Positions 39,883 to 52,113 of a stretch of 64,000 bases of DNA are shown piece by piece. A program made the translations under genes and the position numbers. How positions within the stretch are numbered: the first letter of the stretch is position 1; each line of letters starts with the position of its first letter. The stretch covers positions 33,846,096-33,910,095 of the forward strand of contig NW_019211458.1 of NCBI RefSeq assembly GCF_002443255.2, read 5' to 3'. The notes under the pieces were generated by a model that was not told the origin of the DNA, made no database searches, and saw only the letters and a list, made by a program, of their open reading frames with translations. This stretch comes from Varroa destructor (lineage: Eukaryota; Arthropoda; Arachnida; Mesostigmata; Varroidae).

Positions 39883-40812
39883 TCAAATATGTATTGTCAA
39901 GATTTTTTACTTAAAGTATGCTTATGCCCTAGTTCTAGGTTGACTTAGATGGACTAAACCCTCAGCATATACTTGATTTTGGGCAGTGCTTGGTAAACAA
40001 ATAATAGTTGACTTTACAGACTTGAGTAAAGGTGTAATTTACGCATTGAGAACGTGATTATTTAGTGAGCAAGGAAGCTATATGAGAGAACATTTTCTTA
40101 ATTCGACCGTTAGGAAGAACCGTTCCACAAAAGAAAAAAGGATTCATACGAGAGTGTTTGCCAAAGACTCCTCTATATAACATGATTGTTTATAAAGGTA
40201 TTTAAAAGCTTGAAAATGTGCTAATGATGTTTCTAAAGATGTAACCCGTAACCCACGACACTTCTTGATATCTGCGTAAATGGGGACATAAAAGCCATTC
40301 ATTATCTATTGATTTGCTGTTCCTCCAAAAAGTTATGTTACGTGCTCTGTTATTTGCCATTTGGCAGCATCACATTAATAGATTATATTCAATACGATGT
40401 TTTTCATTCAAAAAGTATAATTCGGTGGAACCAAGTCGTTTTTATAAAAATACAGAAGCAAAATTTAGCAGTATAGATTGGATCGTTTTAGTTAGTTACC
40501 TAAGCCAATCTACTGCAAATTTATTTTTTATTTGCAAGATGATTGTCAGCATGTTGGTGATTTGTATCCTCGAAAAATCTTTTAGAGTCAATAGAACGTC
40601 CAACTATATTGGCCCGCATTTCTTCTTGCTATTTTAAAACCGTATTCAAAACGTTAAGCTTGTTAAGGCACGTAAAAATGTTGTGTTTCTTTAACAAATA
40701 AGTAAATGAAAAGTAAATAAAAAAAAATAACAAATAAGTAAGCCAAACCTGTGAAGTTACTGTTTCAATAATTCAAATTGAATTTATGAAGTTAATAATT
40801 GTACAGAGGCTA

Positions 40813-40872
40813 CGCGTCGGCCAGATGTTAAGTCCAGTAATGTAACTATGCTAACCGCTATACCACCGATGG
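40813..40872 (-). pseudogene. Second, truncated tRNA-Gly remnant
   Basis: On the minus strand it begins catcggtggtatagcggtta, matching the 5' half and A box of tRNA-Gly, and ends with ctggccgacgc, matching the acceptor 3' strand. The middle is eroded and about 12 nt shorter, with loss of the anticodon arm and B box. Confidence 0.65.
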
Positions 40873-41353
40873 CAATGGACTTTGTGTCGGCACAGACAGA
40901 AGCTAAACATTTAAATAATGGAGCGCTTATCCTGGGGAGAGAGGGCGCAAAAATTTACCACTAGCATCCTTACATCAGCGGCAGTCGCCCGCCTAAGTTG
41001 AAGCTAGTTGGCTGTCATTCATTCATCCAACAGAGTTCCGGTCTCAAAACAGTAGAGCCATGCAGTAAAATTAGTTGTCTGCGTGCGTCACTCGCTTTTC
41101 AACAAAGCAAGCCATCACTCGCGGCTTTCACATTGTGTTCAAGTTACTATTACTTGAACAGGCGTCGGCAGGTGCGCTAGCGTCTAGTACTCATAGCCTA
41201 TATAGGCGCAGTGGTGTTTGGGTGTCACCGTGTGCATTTAAATCTACGAAAGCTGTCAAGAGCATTCGAACACGGCGGGACGACTGACAATTGCTCTGAC
41301 GTTGATTAATTTTAGTACCGTTAGTTGAAACACAAAAACACAGTAGGGCGAAA

Positions 41354-43744
41354 ATGTGGGATGTATTATTCGTGATTGCCATTATCCTGTTAATCAGGTA
41401 CCTATTTGGTGGATCCTCTCAAAGCGCAGTTGTCCCCGCGGCCGGTGTAGGTGTTTATAGTTTTATACCTCATATGACTATTAGTAATAATCGTTTTTCA
41501 TTCTTGCTTGTCCACTGTCGTTCTTCCACCAAGTAGAACCCTGCTTTAAATTAGCCGGACCTATTCGTGCCAAAATATGCCTTGTTTCTACTGTGTCATT
41601 GTGACTTGCCCTGAGGTCATTATTTGGTATACAAAAACACAGAAGTAATGTCTTGTTACCTATCCCACAGGGGCATGTGTCTTTGCGCCCATACCTATAT
41701 TTTTTAGGTAGTGTGGTGTCGATCTTGTCATTAGTTTTTGTGCGGTATGACATGAGAAAAGCCGTTCCCTTGCCACACGAAAACGTTTTGGGTTAGCGTT
41801 GTCGAAGCGTATTTTGAGAATTGTCATCAACTGATTAGGCATTCCGTATAATTTCGAAAGAAGAACAATAGTAAAACTGTGGCTGGTAAAGCTTACGCTC
41901 TTTCTGTGCCAACATCGAATGCGACTACCTTTCCGATTTCTTAATATCGCTTTTATGTGTAGATTATCTGGCTTTGGCAGTGACGAGTAATAGAAGAAGA
42001 ATTCCATTTTTGTACTACGCTAACACTATGAAATACTGATAGAGCATAAAATGACTGCCTTTTGTGCCTAATGGTGATTTAAGCAGATTAGTTGACGTTA
42101 GTTACTACAGCTGATATTGTGGATGATTGCCTAGTGCACAGTCGCAATCAGTGCCACTCATTTTCGAAGTTTTCTATTTCGGCAAAGACAGGCAGTGTCA
42201 GCTTGGTGTTAATATAGACAACGAAACTTACTTTTATGCGTGAGGTATTCATACGATTATGCCTGACTGTGAAAAGAGTATAACCATGATATAGGACAGA
42301 CGTGAGTGTAAATGGGAAAAATAATTGTCAGAAATATCACTTTTCGCAATTTTCGTGTTATAGGCAACTATGGAGATTCTGAAGAAAGCGACGGTCGTAA
42401 AACGTGATCGTTCTTCAAAGGGTCTTGCGGACGTTCTAAATGAGTGCGACGTTGTCGCAATATATTTCTCCGCTCATTGGTGCCCTCCCTGCAGGTGAGA
42501 TCAGCACCGCATATCTGGTTATGCTTACTTAAGTCTGAGCCAAGCTACACTTATTATTATTGTCTTCAATATTATATGTGGGTATCTTTTCAACTATCGG
42601 GTTATTGGACTATCTCTTTATACAATTTTACAATTCTTAATTAAGAGACTCTTTTATTCAAAACCCATATAATGAACAGAGACAAATACATCTTTAGTTA
42701 TATATCTGTTCATCGCTTAGTTCATCACTATCTACGACCTTTAACGTTAAATGTAATACAAAGTTGGGATTCTTAAGCTTATGACTAAAACCACTAGAAG
42801 TGCGCTTTATGCACCTTCAAAGTAATTAATTTGTTAGATTGAACATTAAAATGTTACGACCCTTTTTGATATTTTTAATGTATTGTTATGATGTAACGGT
42901 TACTCATAAGAAACAACCAACAATACAAGCATTTACTCAGATTATTTAGTCAATGTACTTATCGATATTTATCCGTTAGTCTTTGTAATCAACTAGGTTT
43001 CTTGGAATCCAACTACTCTGTCTGTTAGAGCAAATATATGAATTTAGGAGAAAGTACATGAAATAAACGTAATAATGATACGTATTTTTATCAGGATGTT
43101 TACTCCTGTCCTTGCTGACGTATATAAGCAACTAAAGAATCAAGGAAAGAAGCTCGAGGTGGTCTTCGTATCGAGCGATAAGACTGAAGACGCAATGTTT
43201 GCGTATATGGAGGAGACGCACGGCGACTGGTACGCCATCAAATACAATGACGCGGCACGCAGGTAATATATGCTTGTATTCTTGGGCACAGTTCATCTAC
43301 ATACGTCTTCTTTGTTCATTGGTCAGGCTTAGCTGGTACAACTAAATTCAGTGACAGAAAAAATGTATTCAGTGTTAAAAACATCGAGGAAAGCATTAGC
43401 TTTTCGTGTTGTACTTTCGAAATGAATTTGATCTCAACTGCTAATATTGAGATTTTTCAACTTTATAATTATTAAAAATTACGTTTGTAAAAATGCTGTT
43501 TATTATGACCACCCTGTTCGACAGGTTATCTAAATATTTTACGTCTTCTGCATTCACTATGTAACTTAACTGCATATGGTTTCTTTGTTTCTGTAGCGAA
43601 TTGGGCAGTCATTTCGGCGTTCGCAGTATACCAACTCTAATTATTCTAAAAAAGGACGGTACGGTGATTTCAAAGGATGGTCGGTCCGAAGTGCAGAGCA
43701 AAGGAACCGGTGCCTGGGAGCTGTGGACCGCTTCTGCCAATTAA
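41354..43744 (+). CDS. Thioredoxin-fold protein, nucleoredoxin-like/tryparedoxin-like, with N-terminal membrane anchor
   Basis: Exons 41354-41446, 42364-42494, 43095-43262, 43597-43744; 540 nt, 179 aa, phases consistent. Residues 1-16 (MWDVLFVIAIILLIRY) form a hydrophobic anchor, followed by a short Ser/Ala/Pro linker. The thioredoxin-like domain starts near residue 34; YFSAHWCPPCR places the redox site at Cys71 and Cys74, followed by MFTPVLADVY as in tryparedoxins and nucleoredoxin-like proteins. The cis-proline is in SIPTLIIL (Pro143). The Lys-Asp-Gly turn and C-terminal GAWELWTAS complete the fold. Expected role: disulfide reduction or sensing near a membrane. The first exon is joined on phase, a GTAGGT donor and sensible composition; if it is wrong, translation begins at the ATG 42370 (146 aa, soluble). 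A repeat copy lies in intron 1. Confidence 0.85.
41590..41810. repeat. Interspersed repeat, copy 2 (in intron 1 of the thioredoxin-like gene)
   Basis: Partner of 38885-39105, same orientation, similar length, with conserved blocks in the same order. Its location about 720 bp beyond the truncated tRNA-Gly remnant mirrors copy 1 next to the intact tRNA-Gly, which suggests one larger ancient duplication. Confidence 0.6.
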
Positions 43745-43796
43745 ATATCTTCTTATGTATTCACCTTCATTGGTGATAAAAGCTTCATACCAACTT

Positions 43797-43802
43797 AATA
43801 AA
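43797..43802 (+). terminator. Polyadenylation signal of the thioredoxin-like gene
   Basis: AATAAA lies 53 nt after the stop codon, a typical position for a short 3' untranslated region. Confidence 0.6.
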
Positions 43803-46102
43803 TACAGATCAACAAACGATACACTATTATAATATTAGAGAGGATATATAAAACACTAAACAGTTTGTGATGTGGGTTATATGAGTCTTGTTAAAATTAG
43901 TTTGAGAGATTTTCCAAGCGTTTTAGATATGGTATCAGGGAATATCAAGCAACATAGTATCTATCACCACTTCCTCAAACCTGGAGCAACCACATATATC
44001 GTTAGGCTTATGGAAACCTGGTTTTCTCCAGAGCCTATAGTGGACTCGTGCACGGCAGAGCGATAACGGCATGCCTGATTAGCCGGTTCGTCCTTTTACA
44101 CTAGTTATTTACCATTGCACCCGAAGCAAAGAAATCTTCATCAATGTTTGCGAATTTTTGCTCCCAGTTCCTAAAGTTCGCCTTAAAGGCTTCCGTTGGT
44201 TGGACTTTGGACGATGTAGGTCCTCGGACTGCAGTGGCGAATCAGCTGGACGCGAAGTGATTCGGAGTCATTGTGTGTAGTACCAATGTTCTGTTGACGA
44301 AGCATGCTTTGACGCGATTCAATCATTTGAAGCCCTTTATTGTAAGATCTTCCTAAGTGAGGTATATTCCATACGTTCTGATAGCAGATACAATGAAATC
44401 GAACAAATTGAGAGCCGTTGAGCGGGACAAGCCATTAAGCGATTGGATTGCCTATGCTGCTAACACTCCCTTCCTGAATCTTTGGTTAAGTCGCGCGGTG
44501 AAACTTCTGCCGTTCGCAGATGAGAGTAATCAGAAGTACGGAAACCAGTTTACATAAGCAATACTCAACCTAGCGGAGTACAAAATGTTAGTGGCTGCTA
44601 ACGACCTCATTGTCTCCGTTTGGAGCCTGTGACGGCTGCAAAAAACCGGGCTAGAGCTTAATGCACTTGAAACCTTTCTGACTCGTAACTTAACGTCGGC
44701 CATCAAGGTCTCTGTGGAGCGTTTTCTGCGGACCGACATTGTTCCGTCGAAACAGCATGTACGCTTTCTAAATAGCCGTTCAGTCTCTTAACCAGCGAAC
44801 TGGAGAGCAGGTTAAATAAACACTTATCCTTAGTATTCCCTGCCATGATCACGGCTCAGTAGAATCGCTCTTTCCTTAAGGAATTACTAGTAAGCTAATG
44901 TCTCTCCACTGGGCTGGGAGTGTATCAATATGCAAACAATGATTCAATAGTGCCGTCGTACACCGAGTTGGAACGATGGCACATTTGAGATGCTCGTTGC
45001 AGATGCTACTTGGACCGGCCGCTTTTTTACTGCGTAGGTTCCTAAGGCCTTGCATCTATTCCTGTTGTGAAACCTTGTTGAAGGATATCGTGTTGTACTT
45101 TTTCCCGCTGCAACAAAAAAGGACACCGCGTGCGGTGTTGTATCTTTTGAGACAAACATTTCCAAGAATGATTTGCGAGAGACGAAGAACTAATCAGGTT
45201 AGCCGCCGAACTCTTGTGGTGCATTAGCCACTTGCATGGTTGTAGTTCCGCACCGGCGATTAGACGAATCCATAGCTACTCAATGCAGTGCCATCTTTAT
45301 GATGCGTATCTTTTTTTAACAAATCGTCTTATGAATGGAGGCTAAAGGTTAGAATAAGTCTCAATGTCATCTGGGTTTTTCTGTCGATAGTCTCATTCTT
45401 TAAAGTATGCAAAATGTTGCTAGATGCCTATGGATACGGTACAAAACTCTTGACAGAATACAGCATTTTACTAATTTCAAGCAACTAGTAAAACTACCAT
45501 ATTTGTAGAAATACTTCACCGTATCTCGCTGCAAACAAAATTCACCATGTGAAAAAAGGTTTGGTCAGTTTACTATTTTAAAAAACTTCTAAAAGAAGTA
45601 TGCATCACGCCTAGCAGAACTACTGTAAGGTTGTGCATGTCTTGGATAAACAATATGTCTCTAAAATGTGTGTTTTCATTGTTGTGCAAACGTAAGCTAT
45701 GCGCGTATAAGTATTAGTAAACTTAATATTTGGCGCCATAATAAACATTTCTATTTTTCTCTATACGAGTCACGATTTTAGGTGTTTGTTGCTAGCCCGG
45801 AAATAAGATTACTTAGCTTATTTTCTGGTAGACAGGATTTGCAATAATGAAGCGTCTAATATTAAAGCCAACTCTTTTTAGATAGCTTCGAAATTTCCGG
45901 TTTGTGTAGCCTGCTAACTCAACGATTTGTGCTATACATTAGAAATGACATATGTGAGGAAACCGGTTGGCCGAAGTAGGCACCTTAACATAGAAGTAGT
46001 TCGAGCATTTTAGCGGTACACCCATTTCAACATGCATACCCACTGCCCATCGTGTGAGCACGTCGAAAAAACAACACGAATTCACGAGTCAGTAAGGCAA
46101 AT
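43803..46102. other. Intergenic region with a GC-richer patch
   Basis: Between the thioredoxin-like gene and convergent EXOSC8. The section 44.1-45.25 kb is less AT-rich and shows several 60-85-codon frames on both strands, one containing RAVERDKPLSDWIAY. None matches a known family, so decayed mobile-element sequence is the likeliest content. Confidence 0.4.
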
Positions 46103-46108
46103 TTTATT
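46103..46108 (-). terminator. Candidate polyadenylation signal of EXOSC8
   Basis: AATAAA on the minus strand about 200 nt after the EXOSC8 stop codon. Confidence 0.4.
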
Positions 46109-46304
46109 TTGACATCGAAAGCGAAGACTATATAGATATAGTATATTAAGATATAACTTAATAAACTAACAAACTTCTACGGAAAAAAAAATGTACAGAA
46201 ACAGGACATAAAAAAGCAATGGACAGTATATTAGCTTTCGTTTTTACCTAAAAGTGTACAATTTAGGTAAAATTCCAAAATGAAGTGTATATTTACATCC
46301 TCAA

Positions 46305-47598
46305 TTACTTTAGAACATTCCGTATCTCTTTGGCGTGTTCTAGGGCTTTTGAGAGCATAGTAGCAATTTCTGTCGCTGGCATCGGTACGCCTCCCAATTT
46401 AGCCAAATGAACTACTTCGCCCTTCGAATCCAACACCACACAGCTTTCACCCCTTGCAAGAAGCTGTTCTTCGTGCGTCATATCGACAACAAGAGACTTG
46501 TTGATTATACCAAATGTCACTCCAATCGGCAGTTCAACTAGGGCCACCTAATCAACCATTTAGACAATGAGTATATTAGAGATACAAAAGAGATAACAAG
46601 ACAATACAATCATAAACACATATGTGAAGTAATAAGGGACTGCCTACTTTTTCGTAGTTGTTTCCCACGACAAGTGTGTCTTCCTCCTCGTCGTGGCGTG
46701 CCGCTGGCAATTTAAGACATGAGAGTGCACCAGATATAGCGGCTAAACTTGCCCCTAGAAGATTGCCATCAGAATCCAGGCAGGTTATTGTGACATGCAA
46801 TAACCATGAGAATCGTTCTGAGATTCTTCGCGATGGAAAAGCGGAACAGGACAGAAGAATATCCTGCAATCGTTGGGAGAGTGCTTGCTCCTCTTCAGAC
46901 GGGCCAGAAGCCCTTTAAAACGAAGGCACCAAAGACAAATAGGTCAGCTAAAAGTTAAGACAATAGCAGTTGAACCAGATTTTTTGAACATCAAAATAAA
47001 TTCCCAGAAATAGATAACTAAGTATTAGGATACAGCCATTATTTTGTCCGTAGCATTGGTACAGCAGGGTAAACAGAAGGCAGTAAACAACGTCAAAGCA
47101 TCAACAAAATGCTAGCTGCAGATTACCCACCCGATATTCTTGAAGGGTAGTTGTGCTTGAACACTGATGTTTATATCTTGGAATGGATCGCCCAGCTGCT
47201 TTTCAGCTATTTCAGCTCGCAGCCCACATAGTACGCAGGTATTACCAAAACGGACGAGACAGGAACCGTCCGCGGTTTTTATTGGATCAAGGGTCACCTC
47301 TAATGGCCTACAACAAAAAAAATCTGCTTATGTTATGTAGACTTAACGCAATGTTTGGCAATATTATATGCTCCACCTTAACTGAGCCTAAACTAGCCTA
47401 AATTGAAATCATTCCAGATAATGAATTTTTACAATAGTGATCCTGTCTTCTCTTGATTTTCTGTACTAGATTCTTTGGTAAGGCAAGTTTAATGCGCTAC
47501 CATTACCTGTGCGAATTAAAATCTCTCCCGTCTTTCCGAACAAACCTTCCTTCAGCAAGGTCAGCTTGAGCCTGAAGAATTCGGAGTTCCTCAGCCAT
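46305..47598 (-). CDS. EXOSC8: Exosome complex component RRP43 (RNase PH-like ring subunit)
   Basis: Four exons: 47598-47507, 47307-47131, 46912-46648, 46547-46305; 777 nt, 258 aa, phases consistent. EXOSC8/RRP43 is a non-catalytic member of the six-subunit RNase PH-like ring of the RNA exosome, acting in rRNA processing and RNA decay in nucleus and cytoplasm. Visible family marks: RFVRKDGRDF near the N-terminus, TADGSCLVRFGNTCVLCGLR (strand pair of the RNase PH fold), LLHVTITCLDSDGNLLGASL, LPIGVTFGIINKSLVVDMT, then EEQLLARGESCVVLDSKGEV and a C-terminal helix ending EIRNVLK. Length is close to the human protein (276 aa). The exon 2 donor is GTGGGT; another donor 4 nt on breaks the frame. The exon 3 acceptor is weak in pyrimidines. 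RRP42 and RRP45 were considered; the C-terminal half fits RRP43 best. Confidence 0.93.
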
Positions 47599-48688
47599 TA
47601 TAGTGTCTTTGTGCCTCGAGAAGTATCTTACGATACACAGTTGGTGGGGCACCGATCTGTGAGAATGTATAATTTGTATTAGTTCTTTCTCTGTTTTATT
47701 AAGATACTAAATACGCTAAATAACCACACGCATTTTGGTTTATTGAAACACGTAAAATTTAGAGATGGATCTTCAAATTGTCTGTGGCTCATGCAGTTTG
47801 CAAGTGCAACAAACCAAGCTACAGTTAAGAAGATGGGCTTGGCTTTCAGGAGAGTTTCTTCTGAATTTAAGAAATCAAAATGGAAAATACACAATAAAAT
47901 AAACGCAACCTATACTGCTCGTCATAGTTTCCTATGCAGTTGATCACATTTCAGGACGCACAGCTTTGATAGAGATTAGTCGATGTTTATGGCACTAATA
48001 TGCTAAAAAATAACATAAAAAATCCAAAGTATCGATAGGCACTCATCTTGATTTTGTCAGGTAAACAACCAACACAAGTTTTGAAAAATATTTTCATGTC
48101 AAACAAAACCGCTCTAAACCTTAGCTTCATTGCTAACTATTTATTTAGTTTGTTATCCGCGAGCACTTCTGACAAAGTTAGGGCCTCAGTTGTCAACTAT
48201 ACATTCGACTGTTTGTCAAAAGATATTATGAGTTTAAGAAAACTGAAACGCACATTTTTGTCTCGCTCAATTAAAGACTAGTTGGTACATCACACGGAAT
48301 TATTTACTAATAACAATTCTGCCTAAGTAGGAATATAAATCATTTTACTTTTTGTTAAAAATCCTGCCACTAGCATAATAATTTGAATACCTATAGCGTT
48401 CAGAGGCCGACCCTTCGATCCAACTTCTAAATGTAAATAGAAGGAGAGGCGCGGAAAATTTCAAACAAAACACATACCGATGATTTAGGACAAAATGGCG
48501 GCAAGTAAATCAAACGTTTTCATTATCGCATTTCTTCGATACCTGTCGGGCCCAGAAAGGGAAAACTTCATAGTTACGAAAAAAAAAACATATGAGCTAT
48601 GCATAGATTGCACATATCTTATTCAAGTGCGCCGGTGTGACATTGATGCATAAATCCATACCTATAACAATTGCAATCGTTCTACGAA

Positions 48689-48747
<59 letters not shown>

Positions 48748-51181
48748 CGATTTTTTTTTAAAGCAAGTTATCTAATCCCGCTTACGAAAATAAATAAAGA
48801 ATACAACATTGAAAGAATATAGAACCGATAATCCTCTGTCCCTTTATTTGTATAAAGGTAACCAAAGAGTCAGCTAAAGGCATGCAAATTTTACGACTTT
48901 TTAGGCCTTCGTCGAAAAATGAACGATGCCCCAAAGTAGCCGTAGAAAAACAAATGAATGAAGAACGATCACGAGAACATAACTAAACATACAAACTAAT
49001 TGTATTTGAGGTGATGCAGAGGAGAAAACTGGCTCGCACTTAGTTCTTGCCCACCAACCGATTTTACATCATATTTTCGGAATATAATTTGTTTGGTATG
49101 CTTGCCTTTTACAGTCAACCAAGATTTGATCAAAAACTGTTATACTTTTGAAAGAGTCTTTAAGCATTTGGTGTTGAAAAGTTATTCTTAAACATAATAA
49201 TGATAATCCTAGCTGTATGACGAAATGCATAGCACTTATTATTACATTACATGCATTTTCAATGTATTCAATTTAATCAATAAATAGAAGAGTGAAATTC
49301 GACATGGTGTTCAAGTAGGCACTGGCTTGTCTTCTGTTCGAAGTCCATTCATACTGCTGAAGAACCAAGAGTACGCGTATTCGGCTATGAAGGCCAGACT
49401 AGAGAATCCAAGCTTAAGTGAGAGAGAAGCAATCAGAAGAAGTAAGAGAAGCATCAGGTTCCGAAACATACCGCTTTGTGGTAATGCCTACGCAATAACT
49501 GCCATCGAATTCACAAAATCAAAACTTAACCGAATTATTGGCAAGCGTTCTTTTAAATCCAAAGAAGATAAATGTGTATATCTTCTGATAGAATTCTAAA
49601 GAAGAGAAGGAGAATAGATGCTAAAGAAGATATATATGTATATCTGAATCCTAAATAACCCTGCGTAATTAAAACAGCTGGCCTATTTAATTAGTTTATT
49701 TTAGCGAAGAACCTCATCAGATTCTCCGTAATTAGCTTAATTAATCAAAGCCTTGCAATATCCAAGGTGCATGACAAGTAGAGCAACGTTTGTTAATAAT
49801 TTCTGAAGTTAACAGTTCAGCTTGTTTTCGTGCATGCCGGTGTAAGTCTGTAAATCAATGTAGCAATTGTGCATTTCCCATTCCATACTTTTTTCATAGA
49901 GGTAAGACTGTCGGCATACCTGAACCCTAGCATAGAAATCATAAAAAGGAAATTAAATCGCCAGAAATATGTTTTAGCATTTCTGCTTGACATGTAATAA
50001 ATACTAGTTACGGTCCAGGAAAATATTAGTCCCAGATATCAAGCAAGACTCGTACATTTTTAAAAGCAATATACCCTTCTTTTTCGACTAACTGGAAAGT
50101 CTCGAATGGTATTTTAATTAAAAAAAAATATTATTTCTAGCCCACAGCTGAACATCCTGCTTCTGCAACAATTTGCTAAATAGAAGTTATAAATTATATA
50201 GTTCAGAAGCATTGTGATGACTCGCAATAATTTCCAATCCGATTTATTTGCGATTATCCTGAAATTGGTATCAAAATAAGTTTGTTCATCTCATGTACGT
50301 TTGCTCTGAATCAAGAAAGCCTTTTACATTTTTACATTAGGTAAATGTTTTTTTGTTAGCATTATAGAATTCTAGAGTGGTATAATGACTATTTTTGCTA
50401 GTTTATATTGCAATTTAGACTATGTCACGCTACGTCAACGTAGCCATAAACCATGCAGGCCTTTTAAGATAGAGGATACGGGACAATACAAAAACGAGGA
50501 TTATTCCTGTTCTCATATGATCATTTAACGCCAAGTAGTTATGTTTTCTCTCAGGCCACGATCCAGGCTAAGAGATAAAAGCACACTTGCAGGGAGGATC
50601 CCGAATCCTCTCGTAGTAATCCGCACCTTGAAGCACTGGCCAAACGCCTGCAATCCTTGAGAAGAAGTATAGTTTCGGTGTACTCTCACAACGGGGGGTA
50701 CACTTTATTACGAAACGCGTAACGAAAAGCTAAGCTTCACTTTATATTCATTTAGATGTCTCCTTCAATAGAGGCAAATATATATATACAAACAAAAAAC
50801 ACTTAAAGATTTAAAGTTAGACTATTAAAATTTGGTAGATAATGCGATTTATCTATATATATAGGATCATGGGATTGTGTACGTGTATATCGAGTCAATA
50901 CGATTCTATATGACCTGTATACGTTTGTATATGTTTGTCATATAAAATGCCATATCATAACGAACGTAATATGACTAGGTTTTTTTTTGAGAAGCCGCAG
51001 CAAACCTAGTGGTGGTAGAAGAACAGAATGAAGATTTTAACACTCTTAACGTATGTAATAATTGCAAGTATGTGTACAAAAGAATAAGGCGACAGCAAGT
51101 ATTGTTAACGTGGTCAAGCTGCTACCCGAGTGTGTGACCGAAATAACAATTGTGCAGCTAGAGAAAGTTAATCAGTATAAC
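47599..51181. other. Intergenic region upstream of EXOSC8
   Basis: About 3.6 kb. Contains a long TA microsatellite (listed). The plus frame 49289-49599 is open for about 100 codons with its first ATG at 49387 and encodes a Lys/Arg-rich peptide (REAIRRSKRSIRFRN); it is unrecognised and may be chance. A GC-richer patch at 50.5-50.7 kb is unexplained. Confidence 0.4.
48693..48745. repeat. (TA)26 microsatellite
   Basis: Uninterrupted alternating TA over 53 bp, the longest simple repeat in the window. Likely to be polymorphic and prone to assembly length error. Confidence 0.95.
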
Positions 51182-52113
51182 CTGCAGTATGAGTCCGATG
51201 CATATTTTTTCGGTGCCAACCATGACACGCTCTTTAGCCGACATTTCTTTTAGCATATCCAAAAATCGTGATCTGTCGCGGGAAACATTCCGCGCTAGCT
51301 CATTGCGGTCGGCTAACTGTCTGAAAAGGTCGGTCTTTGGATCCTAAAAAGCTAATTGATTTATTTTCTGTCGTGATAATATTGATAAAATTACATTTCT
51401 ATTTGATAACAACTACAGTCGTCTATTTTTAACTGGTACACTTTTACCATACCAAGTATTCACTGCTTCATCACATTATACCAAGAATAAACGTTAGGCC
51501 AGAACAGTATCGAAAAGTGCAGAGCAACATAGTGCCTTTGCATTTAGGGACATAGATCACTGATTATCCACTGTCACCGTCAGTACGATATTTACCTGAC
51601 GAAAAAAAACTCACTTTCATCAGTGTAGGCAAGAGAACATTAGGGCTGAGTTAAGTAGCTTTGGTATAATAGCTATAATGAATGACTGTTCTTTCGAGTT
51701 AATCGACTATGATCCTTAGAATTGAATCACGTAATTGATATGTTGCAGCTTTTACTTTCGCTACGTCAGATGCTAAATAGGTATGGTTGTCAAGGATGGA
51801 CTGTTCCAATTCAAGTAACCATATTTTAAATTAAGACGGTAGATTACATGGGATTATTCATATGAGATTATGGCACAATTGGTTAAAACAGAAATCCAGT
51901 ATTTACCGTAAACAGCTGTGACGTAAGCGTTTCTGCCTCTACGTAAATACGTGTTTTTTCAACCGCAGTAGATCGTAATAGCTGTTGATAAAATCATCGT
52001 TACTTTTTATAGTTATCAAAGACGTAAGTTGCGAATTTAAGAAACTTATGAAAGTTACTGAGATACCTATCAGGGAGCCCGTTAGACACAACCAAAACCA
52101 GCTGCTCCGACAT
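51182..52113 (-). CDS. Unrecognised small gene, at least three exons (5' part)
   Basis: Exon 1 is 52113-52067, beginning MSEQLVLVVSNGLPD after caaaATG and ending at AG|GTATCT. Exon 2 starts at 51981. In the phase of exon 1 it reads SYYDLLRLKKH and must end at 51951 (donor GTATTT). In another frame it is open to 51907 (donor GTAAAT) and reads STAVEKTRIYVEAETLTSQL. Exon 3 is 51343-51182, phase 0, reading DPKTDLFRQLADRNELARNV and then KEMSAKERVMVGTE, charged and probably helical, ending CAG|GTTATA. With the first choice all phases fit. Downstream exons were not found. I do not recognise the protein; the many charged residues and heptad-like leucines suggest a helical or coiled-coil cytosolic protein. 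It could also be a decayed gene. Confidence 0.45.

Noticed and set aside
40314..40637. 107-codon plus-strand frame near the tRNA-Gly copies
   Set aside because: Phe/Ile/Lys/Ser-rich as expected for AT-rich chance frames; no splice context or homology.
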